A DNA stretch of 64,000 nt from positions 124,001-188,000 of the forward strand of contig CAMNGC010000002.1 of the NCBI GenBank assembly GCA_946537885.1, written 5' to 3'. Both the position numbers and the translations under genes were made by a program. Of the stretch, positions 17,365 through 28,619 are shown piece by piece (the first letter of the stretch is position 1; each line of letters begins with the position of its first letter). Under the pieces are notes generated by a model. The model ran no database searches, was not told the origin of the DNA, and worked only from the letters and a program-made list of their open reading frames with translations. The stretch comes from an uncultured Clostridia bacterium (GTDB taxonomy: Bacteria > Bacillota > Clostridia > Saccharofermentanales > Saccharofermentanaceae).

Positions 17365-18030
17365 TCATTCACTCTGAAGCATCTGCCTGATCTCCTGGTC
17401 CCCCCTGGCCCTTATTTTATAGATATCATCAAGATGCTTATGAAATGCTTTTACAATCTCCTCCCCTTGCCGGGCTTTAGCAAGGAGCTTAGGACCGTAA
17501 TATATCTCCCTTAAGCTGAGAGTATAGGGCCTTCCGCTATAAGAACAGCGCAACATCTGGTAAAAGATATCCCTGTCAATGCAGACCTCTTCGTCTTCTA
17601 TCTCAAGGCCTGTCGAGGCAAGATACTTACGAAGCCTCTCTATGGATTTCTGAGCTTGAAGAACGAAAGTTACCTCATGCAGCACATCATCATTTGTCAG
17701 CTCGAAAGCGGCCTTCATGATATCAATTATATTGTTGCCTCCAAGTCCCGCCATGACCACAACATCGCCTTTATGAAGCTCGACGCCCTTAAGACCGTCA
17801 GTGCAATATACCTCCGAACGCTCAGACAGCATATGATCGGCAAGAGCTCTTTTTGTCCTCTGCGCTGGATCTTTATGTATATCGGTACAAACAGCTTTTG
17901 GGGCTTTATTATTAAGCAGGCACCAAACAGCCAGCTTGCCGTGATCTGATCCTACATCGATCACGCGCTTAGCTCTCGGCGGGATCATTTCGATAACGCT
18001 CATAAGCCGTATGGACATCTCCGGATTCAC
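17365..18030 (-). CDS. trmK: tRNA (adenine-N1)-methyltransferase TrmK
   Basis: Methylates A22 in the D-arm of tRNAs using SAM. The protein has 221 residues. Motif I is RVIDVGSDHGKLAVW (residues 23-37), followed by AVCTDIHKDPAQR and VVMAGLGGNNIIDIM, a combination characteristic of the TrmK/YqfN family, and a C-terminal helical part. The start overlaps dnaG by 4 bp and the pair is probably co-transcribed. The dnaG-trmK neighbourhood is a common Firmicutes arrangement, though rpoD, usually between them, is absent here. Confidence 0.92.
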   Translation of the reverse strand: MNPEMSIRLMSVIEMIPPRAKRVIDVGSDHGKLAVWCLLNNKAPKAVCTDIHKDPAQRTKRALADHMLSERSEVYCTDGLKGVELHKGDVVVMAGLGGNNIIDIMKAAFELTNDDVLHEVTFVLQAQKSIERLRKYLASTGLEIEDEEVCIDRDIFYQMLRCSYSGRPYTLSLREIYYGPKLLAKARQGEEIVKAFHKHLDDIYKIRARGDQEIRQMLQSE

Positions 18031-20045
18031 AGCTCGCTCACCTTCTCACTTAAGCGCTTCTTCATACTGACGATCTTTCTGAGCTTATCATTGATCTCAT
18101 CCCGCTCAGGTCCGGTTGCAGTCTGAAGCTTCCTTATAAACCACTTTTCCATGCGGCTTAGGTTAGCGATCCTTATTCTGTACAGTTCAGACAGATAGAG
18201 GTCGCGCAATACTGTTCCGTCGCGATTCTCCGGGATCAGGTCACCGGCACTGAGATAGACTTCCTCGGCAGGTCTTCCGTTCAATACATACTTACTCAAT
18301 TCATTGATCAGGAGAGCTTCTCTTATACCATAACCCTCTTCATAATTGTTCAGGAAGTATTCCACTATAGCCTGCATATTAGCGCCTCTGAAGTCTCTTG
18401 GCCTTAATACATCTTCCCGGCTTACAAGCTTAGTATCACATAGATCCGCCTTAAGCCTTACTGCATAGATAAAGAGTTTCAGTTCCTGCATATAAACAAG
18501 ATCGGGACGTCCCTTTATGACATTCTCTGAAGAGGAATTGTCTTCACTATCCGAAGGCTTGCGTGAATCTTCCTCTTCTGCCGGCGCAGCAGTATCCGAA
18601 TAAATATCCGTTTCCGGTAAATCGCTGTCGATAACCGTATTATCGTAATGCCTCCTATCGGACAGATCGGCCTCCATGGCACGACGCCTGTCACGTTCAT
18701 CTGCTGCCGCCTGTTCCTTGGAAGCCAATAGCTCCGCATCTTTCATACGGTTAAGGACAGTCATATAGTTAACACCCAAATAGACCGCTGAAGAGACAGC
18801 CATCTTCTCTCTTTTTATGTCATCATAGACCCATGAACCGTAGGTTATGATATCCTCCTGATACTTATGAAGATCCAGGCCGTTCTCGTCCGAATAGTTA
18901 TCATTATAGGCCCTGTCAGACAGATAATCATCTACATCCTTTGCCCTTCTTACGACCTCCATAAACTTCTCGCTTCCGTTATTACGGATGTACTCGTCAG
19001 GATCCTTGTTATCAGGAACACAGGCGATCTTTATCCTGACTTTAAGTCCGGTCATCTTCTTCAGATATCTGAGCATCATCCTGATCGCCCTGACAGCAGC
19101 ATTCTGTCCTGCTTTATCCGCATCGAAAAAGAATATGATCTCTTCGGCATATTTAGACGCCAGCCTGATCTGGGCTTCCGTAAAAGCAGTCCCGAGTGAC
19201 GCTACTGCATTATCAACACCGGCCTGATGCATAGCAATGGCATCCATATAGCCCTCTACGATGATCAGCTGATTCAACTTGCTTTTCTTAGCCACATTCA
19301 AGGCATAAAGATGTTCCTGCTTCTTATACACCAATGAATCTGGGGAGTTTACATATTTGGGCATCTCGTCTCCCAAAGCCCTTCCTCCGAAAGCGATAAT
19401 GCTTCCAAAAGCATCAAATATCGGAAAGACCAGTCTTCCTCGGAAAAGATCTATCATTTTGCCGGTCTTACGAGATACCGTAAACAGACCGGATTCTTTC
19501 ATCTCATCTTCAGTATAGCCCTTGCCCTTAAGATAGTTTACGAGCACATCCCAACCCTCGGGTGCATAGCCAAGACCGAATTTACGGATCGTATCATTGG
19601 AGAGCATACGTTTGGCCGCATAATCCCGACCGGGCTTGCCGCCTTTATCCATAAGACAGGCAAAATAAAACTTCCCGGCCTCATTTAGCAGAGCGTGAAC
19701 CCTTTCTTTACGCCGACGCAGATTGTCGTCATTATAGCCGGAAGCATTATCCGGAACTTCCACGCCATACTGCTTACCCAGAAATCTTACGGCTTCAGGA
19801 TAACTGAGCTTCTCGATCTCGCGGATAAAACTGATGGCATTACCACCCTTACCGCATCCGAAGCAATGATAGATCCCCTTATTAGGCGAGACCGAGAACG
19901 AAGGCGATTTCTCTGAGTGGAAAGGACACAATCCAAAGAGATTCTGTCCTGTTCTCTTAGTAAAGGACACATAGCGGCCTACCACCGACTCTATATCGGC
20001 TTTCGATAAGATCTCTTCGATTACACTCTCGGGGATCATGCCCAT
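18027..20045 (-). CDS. dnaG: DNA primase
   Basis: Makes RNA primers at the replication fork. The N-terminal CHC2 zinc-binding domain is seen as CPFHSEKSPSF and IYHCFGCGKGG (about residues 41-66). The catalytic core follows, with the TOPRIM segment IIVEGYMDAIAMHQAG (near residue 260) and FFFDADKAGQNAA (near residue 305). At 672 residues it is longer than most DnaGs (about 600). The extra length is an acidic, serine-rich linker (about 430-515) between the core and the C-terminal helicase-interaction region. trmK overlaps its 3' end. Confidence 0.96.
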   Translation of the reverse strand: MGMIPESVIEEILSKADIESVVGRYVSFTKRTGQNLFGLCPFHSEKSPSFSVSPNKGIYHCFGCGKGGNAISFIREIEKLSYPEAVRFLGKQYGVEVPDNASGYNDDNLRRRKERVHALLNEAGKFYFACLMDKGGKPGRDYAAKRMLSNDTIRKFGLGYAPEGWDVLVNYLKGKGYTEDEMKESGLFTVSRKTGKMIDLFRGRLVFPIFDAFGSIIAFGGRALGDEMPKYVNSPDSLVYKKQEHLYALNVAKKSKLNQLIIVEGYMDAIAMHQAGVDNAVASLGTAFTEAQIRLASKYAEEIIFFFDADKAGQNAAVRAIRMMLRYLKKMTGLKVRIKIACVPDNKDPDEYIRNNGSEKFMEVVRRAKDVDDYLSDRAYNDNYSDENGLDLHKYQEDIITYGSWVYDDIKREKMAVSSAVYLGVNYMTVLNRMKDAELLASKEQAAADERDRRRAMEADLSDRRHYDNTVIDSDLPETDIYSDTAAPAEEEDSRKPSDSEDNSSSENVIKGRPDLVYMQELKLFIYAVRLKADLCDTKLVSREDVLRPRDFRGANMQAIVEYFLNNYEEGYGIREALLINELSKYVLNGRPAEEVYLSAGDLIPENRDGTVLRDLYLSELYRIRIANLSRMEKWFIRKLQTATGPERDEINDKLRKIVSMKKRLSEKVSEL

Positions 20046-20071
20046 GCGTTCCTCTCCTCTCTAAATATTAA

Positions 20072-20103
20072 AGTCCCTTCTCGGAAATCTACGGGAAGGG
20101 ACT
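20072..20103 (-). terminator. Rho-independent terminator after yajC
   Basis: Perfect 9-bp stem AGTCCCTTC ... GAAGGGACT with a 14-nt loop, followed on the minus strand by TTTAATATTT. It separates the dapA-dapB-yajC run from dnaG. Confidence 0.75.
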
Positions 20104-20145
20104 GAATTGTCATATACCTGCTTCCGGATCAGACGACAGAAACTA

Positions 20146-20553
20146 TTAGGCTTCGTCGCCGTCCTTATCAGCTTTATCAGCCTTCTCGGCCTTCTGAGCC
20201 TTGTCAGCCTTAGTCTTTCTTACCACAGGAGCAGTCTCCTCGGCATTACGAAGAGCCACGCTCTGAATAGCTGACTTCTTGAAAGTCACAGGCGTATTGG
20301 CAGCTGATGTATAGATCGTGATCTCATCATCCTTGATATTGGCGATGACACCTACAAGGCCGCCGATAGTAAGGACTTTGTCACCTACTCTCATGGCTTC
20401 GATCTGCTTCTTAAGTTCCTTGTCTCTCTTCCTCTGAGGTCTGATGAGCAAAAAGTAGAATACTACGAAGAAAACTCCGAGCATTAATATCATCATTACT
20501 GAACTGCCGATCTCAGCTGATGCATCGGCATTCTCAAGCATCATTTTGTACAT
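20146..20553 (-). CDS. yajC: Sec translocase accessory subunit YajC
   Basis: Small single-pass membrane protein (135 residues) that associates with SecDF and SecYEG. One hydrophobic helix (about residues 18-40, MMILMLGVFFVVFYFLLIRP) is followed by the family motif RPQRKRDKELKKQ and the cytoplasmic segment VGDKVLTIGGLVGVI. The C-terminal 30 residues are a Lys/Ala/Asp repeat tail. In many bacteria yajC follows queA-tgt; here it lies on the opposite strand about 2 kb away, downstream of dapB. Confidence 0.92.
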   Translation of the reverse strand: MYKMMLENADASAEIGSSVMMILMLGVFFVVFYFLLIRPQRKRDKELKKQIEAMRVGDKVLTIGGLVGVIANIKDDEITIYTSAANTPVTFKKSAIQSVALRNAEETAPVVRKTKADKAQKAEKADKADKDGDEA

Positions 20554-20580
20554 TGGTCTTTCCTCCGACTCTTAGCGTCT

Positions 20581-21348
20581 TTATTTAAGTATATCTGTTA
20601 TGACATCCTGCATAGAGTAACATCCCGCAGGCTTATTAACAAGAAATTTTGCTGCAGTCAGTGCCCCTCTTCCGAAAACTTCTCTCCTCTGAGCACTGTG
20701 AGATACCTTAAGGACCTCCTCGTCACCTATGAAGTAAACATCGTGTTCACCAACGATATTGCCGCCCCTGATGGAACTGATCCCCAGTTCTTTATGGTCT
20801 CTCGCCTTCATCTCGGAATGTCTCTCGTAGACATAATCGAGCTCATTGTTCGCTTCCTCATTGATGATATCTGCGATCATGTAGGCCGTCCCTGAAGGCG
20901 CATCAAGCTTACGATTGTGGTGGGCTTCTACGATCTCGATCTCATAATCAGGATAGAGTACTCTTGTAGCCTTCCTTACCAGCTCGAAAAGCACATTCAT
21001 TCCAAGACTCATATTCGCCGATCTGAAGATAGGAATCTGCTTAGACGCTTCAACAGACATCCTTACAGTATCATCATCAAGCCCTGTCGTACAAAGAACC
21101 AAAGGCTTATTCTTCTTCTTAGCGAACTCGATTATCCCGGGAACAGCCTTGGCATTAGAGAAATCAATGATCACATCAAAGTCTTCTTCACAATCATTGA
21201 CATTAGCGTAGACCGGGAAGCCGATAGGCTCTTCCGGTACCACAATATCTCCGCCGGCTACGATCCTATAATCCTCACTATGCTTTACCATATCCACGAT
21301 CGCGCGTCCCATATGTCCGCAGCAACCATTCATAAAAATACCGACCAT
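20581..21348 (-). CDS. dapB: 4-hydroxy-tetrahydrodipicolinate reductase
   Basis: Second committed enzyme of the lysine/diaminopimelate pathway; reduces the DapA product with NAD(P)H. The Rossmann start is GIFMNGCCGHMGRAI (residues 3-17). The signature EIVEAHHNRKLDAPSGTA (about residues 145-162) carries the catalytic His pair and Lys. Length of 255 residues is normal. dapA ends 11 bp upstream, so both are one unit supplying peptidoglycan precursor and lysine. Confidence 0.96.
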   Translation of the reverse strand: MVGIFMNGCCGHMGRAIVDMVKHSEDYRIVAGGDIVVPEEPIGFPVYANVNDCEEDFDVIIDFSNAKAVPGIIEFAKKKNKPLVLCTTGLDDDTVRMSVEASKQIPIFRSANMSLGMNVLFELVRKATRVLYPDYEIEIVEAHHNRKLDAPSGTAYMIADIINEEANNELDYVYERHSEMKARDHKELGISSIRGGNIVGEHDVYFIGDEEVLKVSHSAQRREVFGRGALTAAKFLVNKPAGCYSMQDVITDILK

Positions 21349-21359
21349 TAGTTGTCTCC

Positions 21360-22250
21360 TTACTTGTTGATAAATGAGAAGTCGTACTTGGCAAGAACAT
21401 CTTCCAGATACTTGTGATTGGCAGCGCTCATCTCACAGAGGGGCAGTCTGCAGGGACCTACATTCATGCCGAGGATGTTCATAGCTTCCTTGATCGGAAT
21501 AGGGTTAACTTCGCAGAAGAGCGCCTTGACGAGAGGAATGATCTCAACCTGCATATCTCTTGCCGTCTTAACATCACCGTCAAGATAGGAGTGGATCATC
21601 TTACTCATATGAGCAGGCAGGATATTTGCAACAACCGAGATAACACCCTTAGCTCCCATGGATACCATAGGAACAGCCAAGCCGTCTTCGCCGGAATAAA
21701 GAGTATATCTGTCACCCAGCTTACTGTAGATCTCGGGCACCTGTCCGAAATTACACTCCTTGATGGCAACGATGTTCTCATACTCTGCAAGTCTTACAAG
21801 AGAATCAGGCGAGATGTTTACATTCGTTCTGGAGGGAACATTATAAAGGATGATCGGAGCATCCGAATTCTTTGCATATTCGCCATAGTGTCTGAAGAGA
21901 CCTTCAGGTGTGCACTTGTTATAATAGGGCGTTACGACGAGAACTGCATCAGCGCCGAGCTTAACGGCTTCACGTGTCAGATGGACTCCGTGTCTTGTAT
22001 CGTTCGAGCCTGTTCCGGCAATTACGGGAACACGCTTGGCGGCTGCATCGATAGCACACTTGATAGTGGCAAGGTGTTCATCATCAGGCATCGTGGATGC
22101 TTCGCCTGTTGAACCGCAGATAATGATTGCATCTGTTCCGTTATTGATATGAAAATCTACGAGTTGCTCAAGACGCTCGTAATCAACGCCACTGTCAGTG
22201 AAAGGTGTTACGATTGCAACTCCGGAACCTTCGAAAATAGGCTTTGTCAT
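21360..22250 (-). CDS. dapA: 4-hydroxy-tetrahydrodipicolinate synthase
   Basis: Condenses pyruvate with aspartate semialdehyde. The TIM-barrel of 296 residues has GSTGEASTM (near residue 46), the catalytic-triad Tyr in VVTPYYNKCTPEG, YNVPSRTNV and the Schiff-base Lys in IVAIKECNF (near residue 163). A GGAGGAG ribosome site precedes ATG 22250 and a clear promoter lies upstream. No lysine riboswitch fits in the short leader. Confidence 0.96.
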   Translation of the reverse strand: MTKPIFEGSGVAIVTPFTDSGVDYERLEQLVDFHINNGTDAIIICGSTGEASTMPDDEHLATIKCAIDAAAKRVPVIAGTGSNDTRHGVHLTREAVKLGADAVLVVTPYYNKCTPEGLFRHYGEYAKNSDAPIILYNVPSRTNVNISPDSLVRLAEYENIVAIKECNFGQVPEIYSKLGDRYTLYSGEDGLAVPMVSMGAKGVISVVANILPAHMSKMIHSYLDGDVKTARDMQVEIIPLVKALFCEVNPIPIKEAMNILGMNVGPCRLPLCEMSAANHKYLEDVLAKYDFSFINK

Positions 22251-22286
22251 GTTTTTTACTCCTCCGTAAACAGGATTACATTTCAG

Positions 22287-22316
22287 ATTTTAACACTCGA
22301 TTTTACTATGCGTCAA
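22287..22316 (-). promoter_or_regulatory. Promoter of dapA-dapB(-yajC)
   Basis: TTGACG, 18-bp spacer, TAAAAT on the minus strand; the expected start site leaves a leader of about 30 nt with a GGAGGAG site. Confidence 0.6.
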
Positions 22317-22428
22317 TTTATCCTTTCAGGGTGGACAAGTGTACTTGAGCGGCGGAAAATCGGGCTCTTTAACGACATTTGTATGTTCCCTTTCCCCTTG
22401 TGATTCCCCTTTTCGATGATAAAGGGTG

Positions 22429-22434
22429 TATAAT
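22429..22434 (+). promoter_or_regulatory. -10 element placed for a leaderless queA transcript
   Basis: Perfect TATAAT ending 7 bp before ATG 22442. Transcription normally begins about 7 bases after this hexamer, which would be at the start codon. No Shine-Dalgarno sequence lies in between. No good -35 is seen. Confidence 0.5.
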
Positions 22435-22441
22435 AGCCCTC

Positions 22442-24633
<2,192 letters not shown>

Positions 24634-24709
24634 GAGCGATCTGTTAACCGTAAGTCCACCGGCTTACGGCATATAGTCCAAACACTTTCCCCTATTGCAG
24701 GAGCAAAGA

Positions 24710-25258
24710 TCAATCGTCACTTCTGACAATGAAGTTGACAGCCGTAAGATTGCCGCATGAGAGCATATTACTGTCTGATATCCTGCAGATAAGATTATCC
24801 ATCCACTCTTCGCAGCTCATGGCTGTAACAGCATCAGCCAGGATCGCCGGCACGGACAGATTATCGTAAAAGTTCTTACTGCCGCAGATTATGCGGTCAT
24901 CATTTTCGAGGCCGAAAACTCCGTTGGGCAACACCCTGAGTTCTCCGCCTTTTACGATATAAGGGATGATGCTGCCGTGGCGCTCGATCTTGACGGCCTT
25001 GTCGCTGATACGCATTAGCAGATATTCGCTGTCAGCAGGGATACTTTTGCTTACGGCATCACTTATGTCATCGAATGCTTTTTTTATTCCGGCACTGATC
25101 ACACTGCCGGCGGCATCAAAAGACGGATTCTCACCTTCGGGGATATTACTGCCACAACATATAAGAACGGTCAGGAGCGGACCGATGTAGTTATGGAAAA
25201 TATTGTCAGCGTAATTATCAGCGCCGCCGTTGTGCATAAATGTATAATACTCGATCAA
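24710..25258 (-). CDS. Degenerate PP2C-like protein (probable pseudo-phosphatase)
   Basis: 182 residues with the spacing of a PP2C phosphatase but without its metal ligands. The segment NDDRIICGSKNFYDNLS aligns with the usual D-x-LLLCSDG-x-x-D, but the SDG Asp is missing. CGNLTAVNFIV replaces the usual DN-x-T-x-VV. A true PP2C gene lies 27 bp upstream, so this is probably a diverged partner that binds or regulates rather than catalyses. The start is uncertain: TTG 25258 lacks a strong ribosome site, and ATG 25237 has a TATTAT 6 bp upstream. Assignment to the PP2C fold is an inference from motif spacing. Confidence 0.6.
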   Translation of the reverse strand: MIEYYTFMHNGGADNYADNIFHNYIGPLLTVLICCGSNIPEGENPSFDAAGSVISAGIKKAFDDISDAVSKSIPADSEYLLMRISDKAVKIERHGSIIPYIVKGGELRVLPNGVFGLENDDRIICGSKNFYDNLSVPAILADAVTAMSCEEWMDNLICRISDSNMLSCGNLTAVNFIVRSDD

Positions 25259-25285
25259 ATTCTTTTACCGACCATTCATAAGCTG

Positions 25286-26185
25286 TCAATTTATGATACC
25301 ACGACTGAGCTTTATTACTATACCGGTATAGTTATCTTGGCGGGGATGCTTCTTCATGATGATGCTTCGTTTGATCTGCTGGGCGCACCTTTTGGCGCTG
25401 CCGTCGCTAAACTGAACCATTGACTTACAGGGCACGGCATCCGTAACTCCGTCTGAGCATATAACCACAACATCATCGTCAGTCAGCCTGATGGGTCTCG
25501 TCGTATAGATGATCTTGGGATTGCTGTTGCCCATAAAATCTATAAGGGCACGGGATTTCTTGTCAACATAGGCCTCGTAGGTTGTCCTGCCGCTCTTGGA
25601 AAGCTTTCCGACCAGAGTAGACAGATAGTTCTGTCTGGGATTAAGCCTCGTAGCTTCTCCCCCTCTGATCAATATGATATCCGAGTCACCGGAGCTGTAG
25701 AAATTCATATAATTACCGCTTATGTGAACCATGGCAAGGGTGGCTCCGCCCTGAAGTCTGTATTTCTCATAGATGGAATTGGACATTCTTCTGAGCTCGT
25801 CGGAGATCATCTCGGCGGCGTGAAAGCTTAGGGGATACATATTCTCGATAGACTCAGCAATCTCGGATGAGATCTCATCCCCGTATTTAAGACCGCCCAT
25901 TCCGTCGGTAACCAGAAGCACGATGCCGTTACGACGATAGTTCTCCATGGGTGATATGTAGAATGCATCCTGCTGGCTTTCACGTTTGCCGATCTCACTG
26001 AAGTAAGCGACCTCGGGATACAGGAGCTCGTCGCGCTCACGTTCCAGGCTATCGGCAATCTCGGAACCTTTTCGACGATAATAGCGATAAAAGGCAAGAA
26101 AACATACGATCGTGATCACAACCGCAAATAAAGCCGCTGCCGCGATTATCTTCACGCGCGTAGACAGTAAGCCTATATCATCCAT
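25286..26185 (-). CDS. Membrane-anchored PP2C-type Ser/Thr phosphatase
   Basis: Protein phosphatase of 299 residues. One transmembrane helix (about 11-33) is followed by a basic linker and the catalytic domain. Metal and substrate residues are in GKRESQQDAF, VLLVTDGMGGLKYGD, VVICSDGVTDAV and RQDNYTGIVIKL, so all key Asp residues are present. The N-terminal anchor places the domain in the cytoplasm near the membrane. It overlaps the DUF624 gene upstream by 8 bp. No Hanks-type kinase partner is in the window. Confidence 0.88.
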   Translation of the reverse strand: MDDIGLLSTRVKIIAAAALFAVVITIVCFLAFYRYYRRKGSEIADSLERERDELLYPEVAYFSEIGKRESQQDAFYISPMENYRRNGIVLLVTDGMGGLKYGDEISSEIAESIENMYPLSFHAAEMISDELRRMSNSIYEKYRLQGGATLAMVHISGNYMNFYSSGDSDIILIRGGEATRLNPRQNYLSTLVGKLSKSGRTTYEAYVDKKSRALIDFMGNSNPKIIYTTRPIRLTDDDVVVICSDGVTDAVPCKSMVQFSDGSAKRCAQQIKRSIIMKKHPRQDNYTGIVIKLSRGIIN

Positions 26186-27248
26186 TATCCTCCGACTGGT
26201 TCGCCTCCTCGATTATATGAAACTCTTCATTTGGAGCTTCATTGTCTGACTCGTCGTTATCTTCCTCTTCTTTATCAGTCTTTCCGATCTCGGAAGGTCC
26301 TTCTCTGTCCTCGGAATAATACTTGAACTCTTCTTCGTCCTCTTGGGGAGGATTCTGCACAGCGACAAACTGATCAATATATTCACCCGTCTCGAAAGCA
26401 ATCATATACTGATTAAAAGTAATGACAAATACAAGATAGTAGAAGACCGTTATACCCATAAGAGCATAATTAGAAGTAAACATCATCGCAAAAGGAATAA
26501 TGCCGAGAAGGGTAACAGATACAAGGATCGTCATAATGCTGGGGCCGGGCTTCAAGAGGAAGAACAGCAACGCATTACGATAGATCTTACCTAGCGGCAA
26601 TTCTACAGATACCATTATCTGATAAACCATATTCTGTATGAACATGAAAACGAAGAAACTGACTCCAAAGAAAGTAGCCAGCGCAGTACCTGCACCGCCT
26701 TTTAGTCCGTTAAGATAAAAGCCGATGGCAAACAGGATCACCGCAGAGCCCAAAATACCAATGAGCATAACTATAAGCGACTGCTTCAGGTTATTCTTCA
26801 CACCGTCCTTAAAGTCGGACCAGATAAAAACTCCGCTCTGCCTGTGAAGATTACGGTATATCTGATGAAATCCGGCTTGAAAAGGGCCTATACATATCAG
26901 GCTCGTGGCAATAAGGAACATAACACAGAACACCATCAACATATAATAGAGCTGGTATGCCGCATCTCTTCCCGATATATCATTACCTAAGCTGGCATTA
27001 CCGGAAGCGCCGAGAGTATCCCCCCAGTACTCCACAAAGTTATTTAATTCCAGTTTGTGGTTGATCCATGGAAGGAATTCCAGCGAAAAAAGATATGCCA
27101 CAAAAAGCATGGGTATATTAAAGACCACCAGCATCAGATTAGATGTCATCAACTGATAAAAATGCGTCTTATATGAATAGAAAAAGTTATACACCGGACC
27201 GTGTTCTTCAGCCACATAATCCGGTTTATCGGCCTTCTTGTTTCTCAT
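26178..27248 (-). CDS. DUF624/YesL-like membrane protein
   Basis: Polytopic membrane protein of 356 residues with about five to six helices between residues 30 and 280. The segment GPFQAGFHQIYRNLHRQSGVFIWSDF followed by KQSL resembles the DUF624 (YesL) family, found beside sugar-uptake systems in many Firmicutes; the function is not known. The C-terminal 75 residues are highly acidic and probably disordered. GGAGGAG precedes ATG 27248. It overlaps the PP2C gene by 8 bp, which hints that its acidic tail or another membrane protein might be a phosphatase client. Confidence 0.72.
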   Translation of the reverse strand: MRNKKADKPDYVAEEHGPVYNFFYSYKTHFYQLMTSNLMLVVFNIPMLFVAYLFSLEFLPWINHKLELNNFVEYWGDTLGASGNASLGNDISGRDAAYQLYYMLMVFCVMFLIATSLICIGPFQAGFHQIYRNLHRQSGVFIWSDFKDGVKNNLKQSLIVMLIGILGSAVILFAIGFYLNGLKGGAGTALATFFGVSFFVFMFIQNMVYQIMVSVELPLGKIYRNALLFFLLKPGPSIMTILVSVTLLGIIPFAMMFTSNYALMGITVFYYLVFVITFNQYMIAFETGEYIDQFVAVQNPPQEDEEEFKYYSEDREGPSEIGKTDKEEEDNDESDNEAPNEEFHIIEEANQSEDNG

Positions 27249-27266
27249 TATTCTCCTCCGGGAGCG

Positions 27267-28619
27267 TCATTTATTTATTCTCATACCTTCGATTATACCC
27301 GAGAATTCATCGATTTGATGTAATGACCGCTCGGCAATTGCGGCATTTTTTAATTTTTTGGCTCCCTTCCCCCTGAATCTACCCGGATAGGGATTGACCA
27401 ATCCGAAATTAGCATTCATCGGAGTAAATCTTGTAACATTAGGATCAGATACATAAAGAGCCATAGAGCCTATTACCGTATCTGCATCAGGCATGAACTC
27501 GGGCTCTCTGCCCATTGCCCTAAGAGCCGCATAGTATCCGGCAAGCATACCCGAAGCAGCAGATTCAACGTAGCCTTCAACACCGGTGATCTGACCTGCA
27601 AAGAAGATATTGGGATAGCATCTTAAAGAATAATCAGAACTTAAGACCTGAGGGGACTTCAGGTAAGTATTACGATGCATAACTCCCATCCGGTAATACT
27701 CGGCATTCTCAAGCCCCGGTATCATGCCGAAGACTCTTTTCTGCTCTCCCCACTTAAGCCTTGTCTGGAAACCCACAAGATTATACATGCTGGACGCTCT
27801 GTCGTCCTGTCTTAACTGCAGACAGGCATAGGGTTCTTCTCCGGTAGCAGGATCTATCAAGCCAACCGGCTTAAGAGGACCAAATCGCATCGTATCCTCT
27901 CCCCTTGACGCCATAGTCTCGATAGGCATACAGCCTTCGAAAACGATCTCTTTGTCAAAGCCCTTGACATCAGCTCTCTCAGCCTCGATCAGTGCATGAT
28001 AGAAAGCCAGATACTCCTCTTTGTTCATGGGACAATTGATGTAATCGTCTCCCCCCTTACCATATCTGGATGCCTTAAAAGCCTTTGTCATATCTATAGA
28101 TTCAGCAGTAACTATCGGGGCAGCAGCATCAAAAAAGTGCAGATCCTCACCGCCGGTCAGAGACAGGATGTCATTATAAAGAGCGCCGTCGGTCAAAGGA
28201 CCCGTCGCGACTATAGTTATGCCTTCTCTCGGAATGGCATCTAGCTCTCCCTCAACCACTTCTATATAGGGACAACTTTTGATCTTCTCAGTTATATAGG
28301 CAGCAAACTCACTTCGATCGACTGCAAGGGCACCTCCTGCCGGAACGGAAGTCTTTAATGCAGCTTCCATAACAACAGAGCCCAGTCTTCTCATCTCTTC
28401 TTTAAGAAGTCCGGCTGCATTCTCCACATTTGCCGCACGGAGAGAATTACTGCAGACAAGTTCCGCATAAGAATCGCTATGGTGAGCAGGACTCTTTTTC
28501 ACGGGTTTCATCTCGTAAAGCTTTACCCTTACACCAAAAGAAGCTGCCATCAAGGCAGCCTCACACCCCGCAAGGCCGGCACCTATAATATTGATAGATG
28601 CACATTCCCCGGAGCTCAC
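27267..28619 (-). CDS. trmFO: Folate/FAD-dependent tRNA (uracil-54-C5)-methyltransferase
   Basis: Makes ribothymidine at tRNA position 54 using methylenetetrahydrofolate. The FAD-binding Rossmann motif is INIIGAGLAGCEAA (residues 9-22), and the family signature covers ELVCSNSLRAANVENAAG and PAGGALAVDR. Cys-containing CMPIETMASRGEDTMRFGP also fits TrmFO (formerly Gid). 450 residues is normal. It overlaps topA by 4 bp, in the classical dprA-topA-trmFO order of Firmicutes. Confidence 0.96.
   Translation of the reverse strand: MSSGECASINIIGAGLAGCEAALMAASFGVRVKLYEMKPVKKSPAHHSDSYAELVCSNSLRAANVENAAGLLKEEMRRLGSVVMEAALKTSVPAGGALAVDRSEFAAYITEKIKSCPYIEVVEGELDAIPREGITIVATGPLTDGALYNDILSLTGGEDLHFFDAAAPIVTAESIDMTKAFKASRYGKGGDDYINCPMNKEEYLAFYHALIEAERADVKGFDKEIVFEGCMPIETMASRGEDTMRFGPLKPVGLIDPATGEEPYACLQLRQDDRASSMYNLVGFQTRLKWGEQKRVFGMIPGLENAEYYRMGVMHRNTYLKSPQVLSSDYSLRCYPNIFFAGQITGVEGYVESAASGMLAGYYAALRAMGREPEFMPDADTVIGSMALYVSDPNVTRFTPMNANFGLVNPYPGRFRGKGAKKLKNAAIAERSLHQIDEFSGIIEGMRINK

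Noticed and set aside
22251..22441. Lysine riboswitch before dapA
   Set aside because: The leader is only about 30 nt after the promoter and has no matching structure.
24649..24670. Hairpin CCGTAAG/CTTACGG after tgt as terminator
   Set aside because: No T-run follows on either strand, so I did not list it as a terminator.
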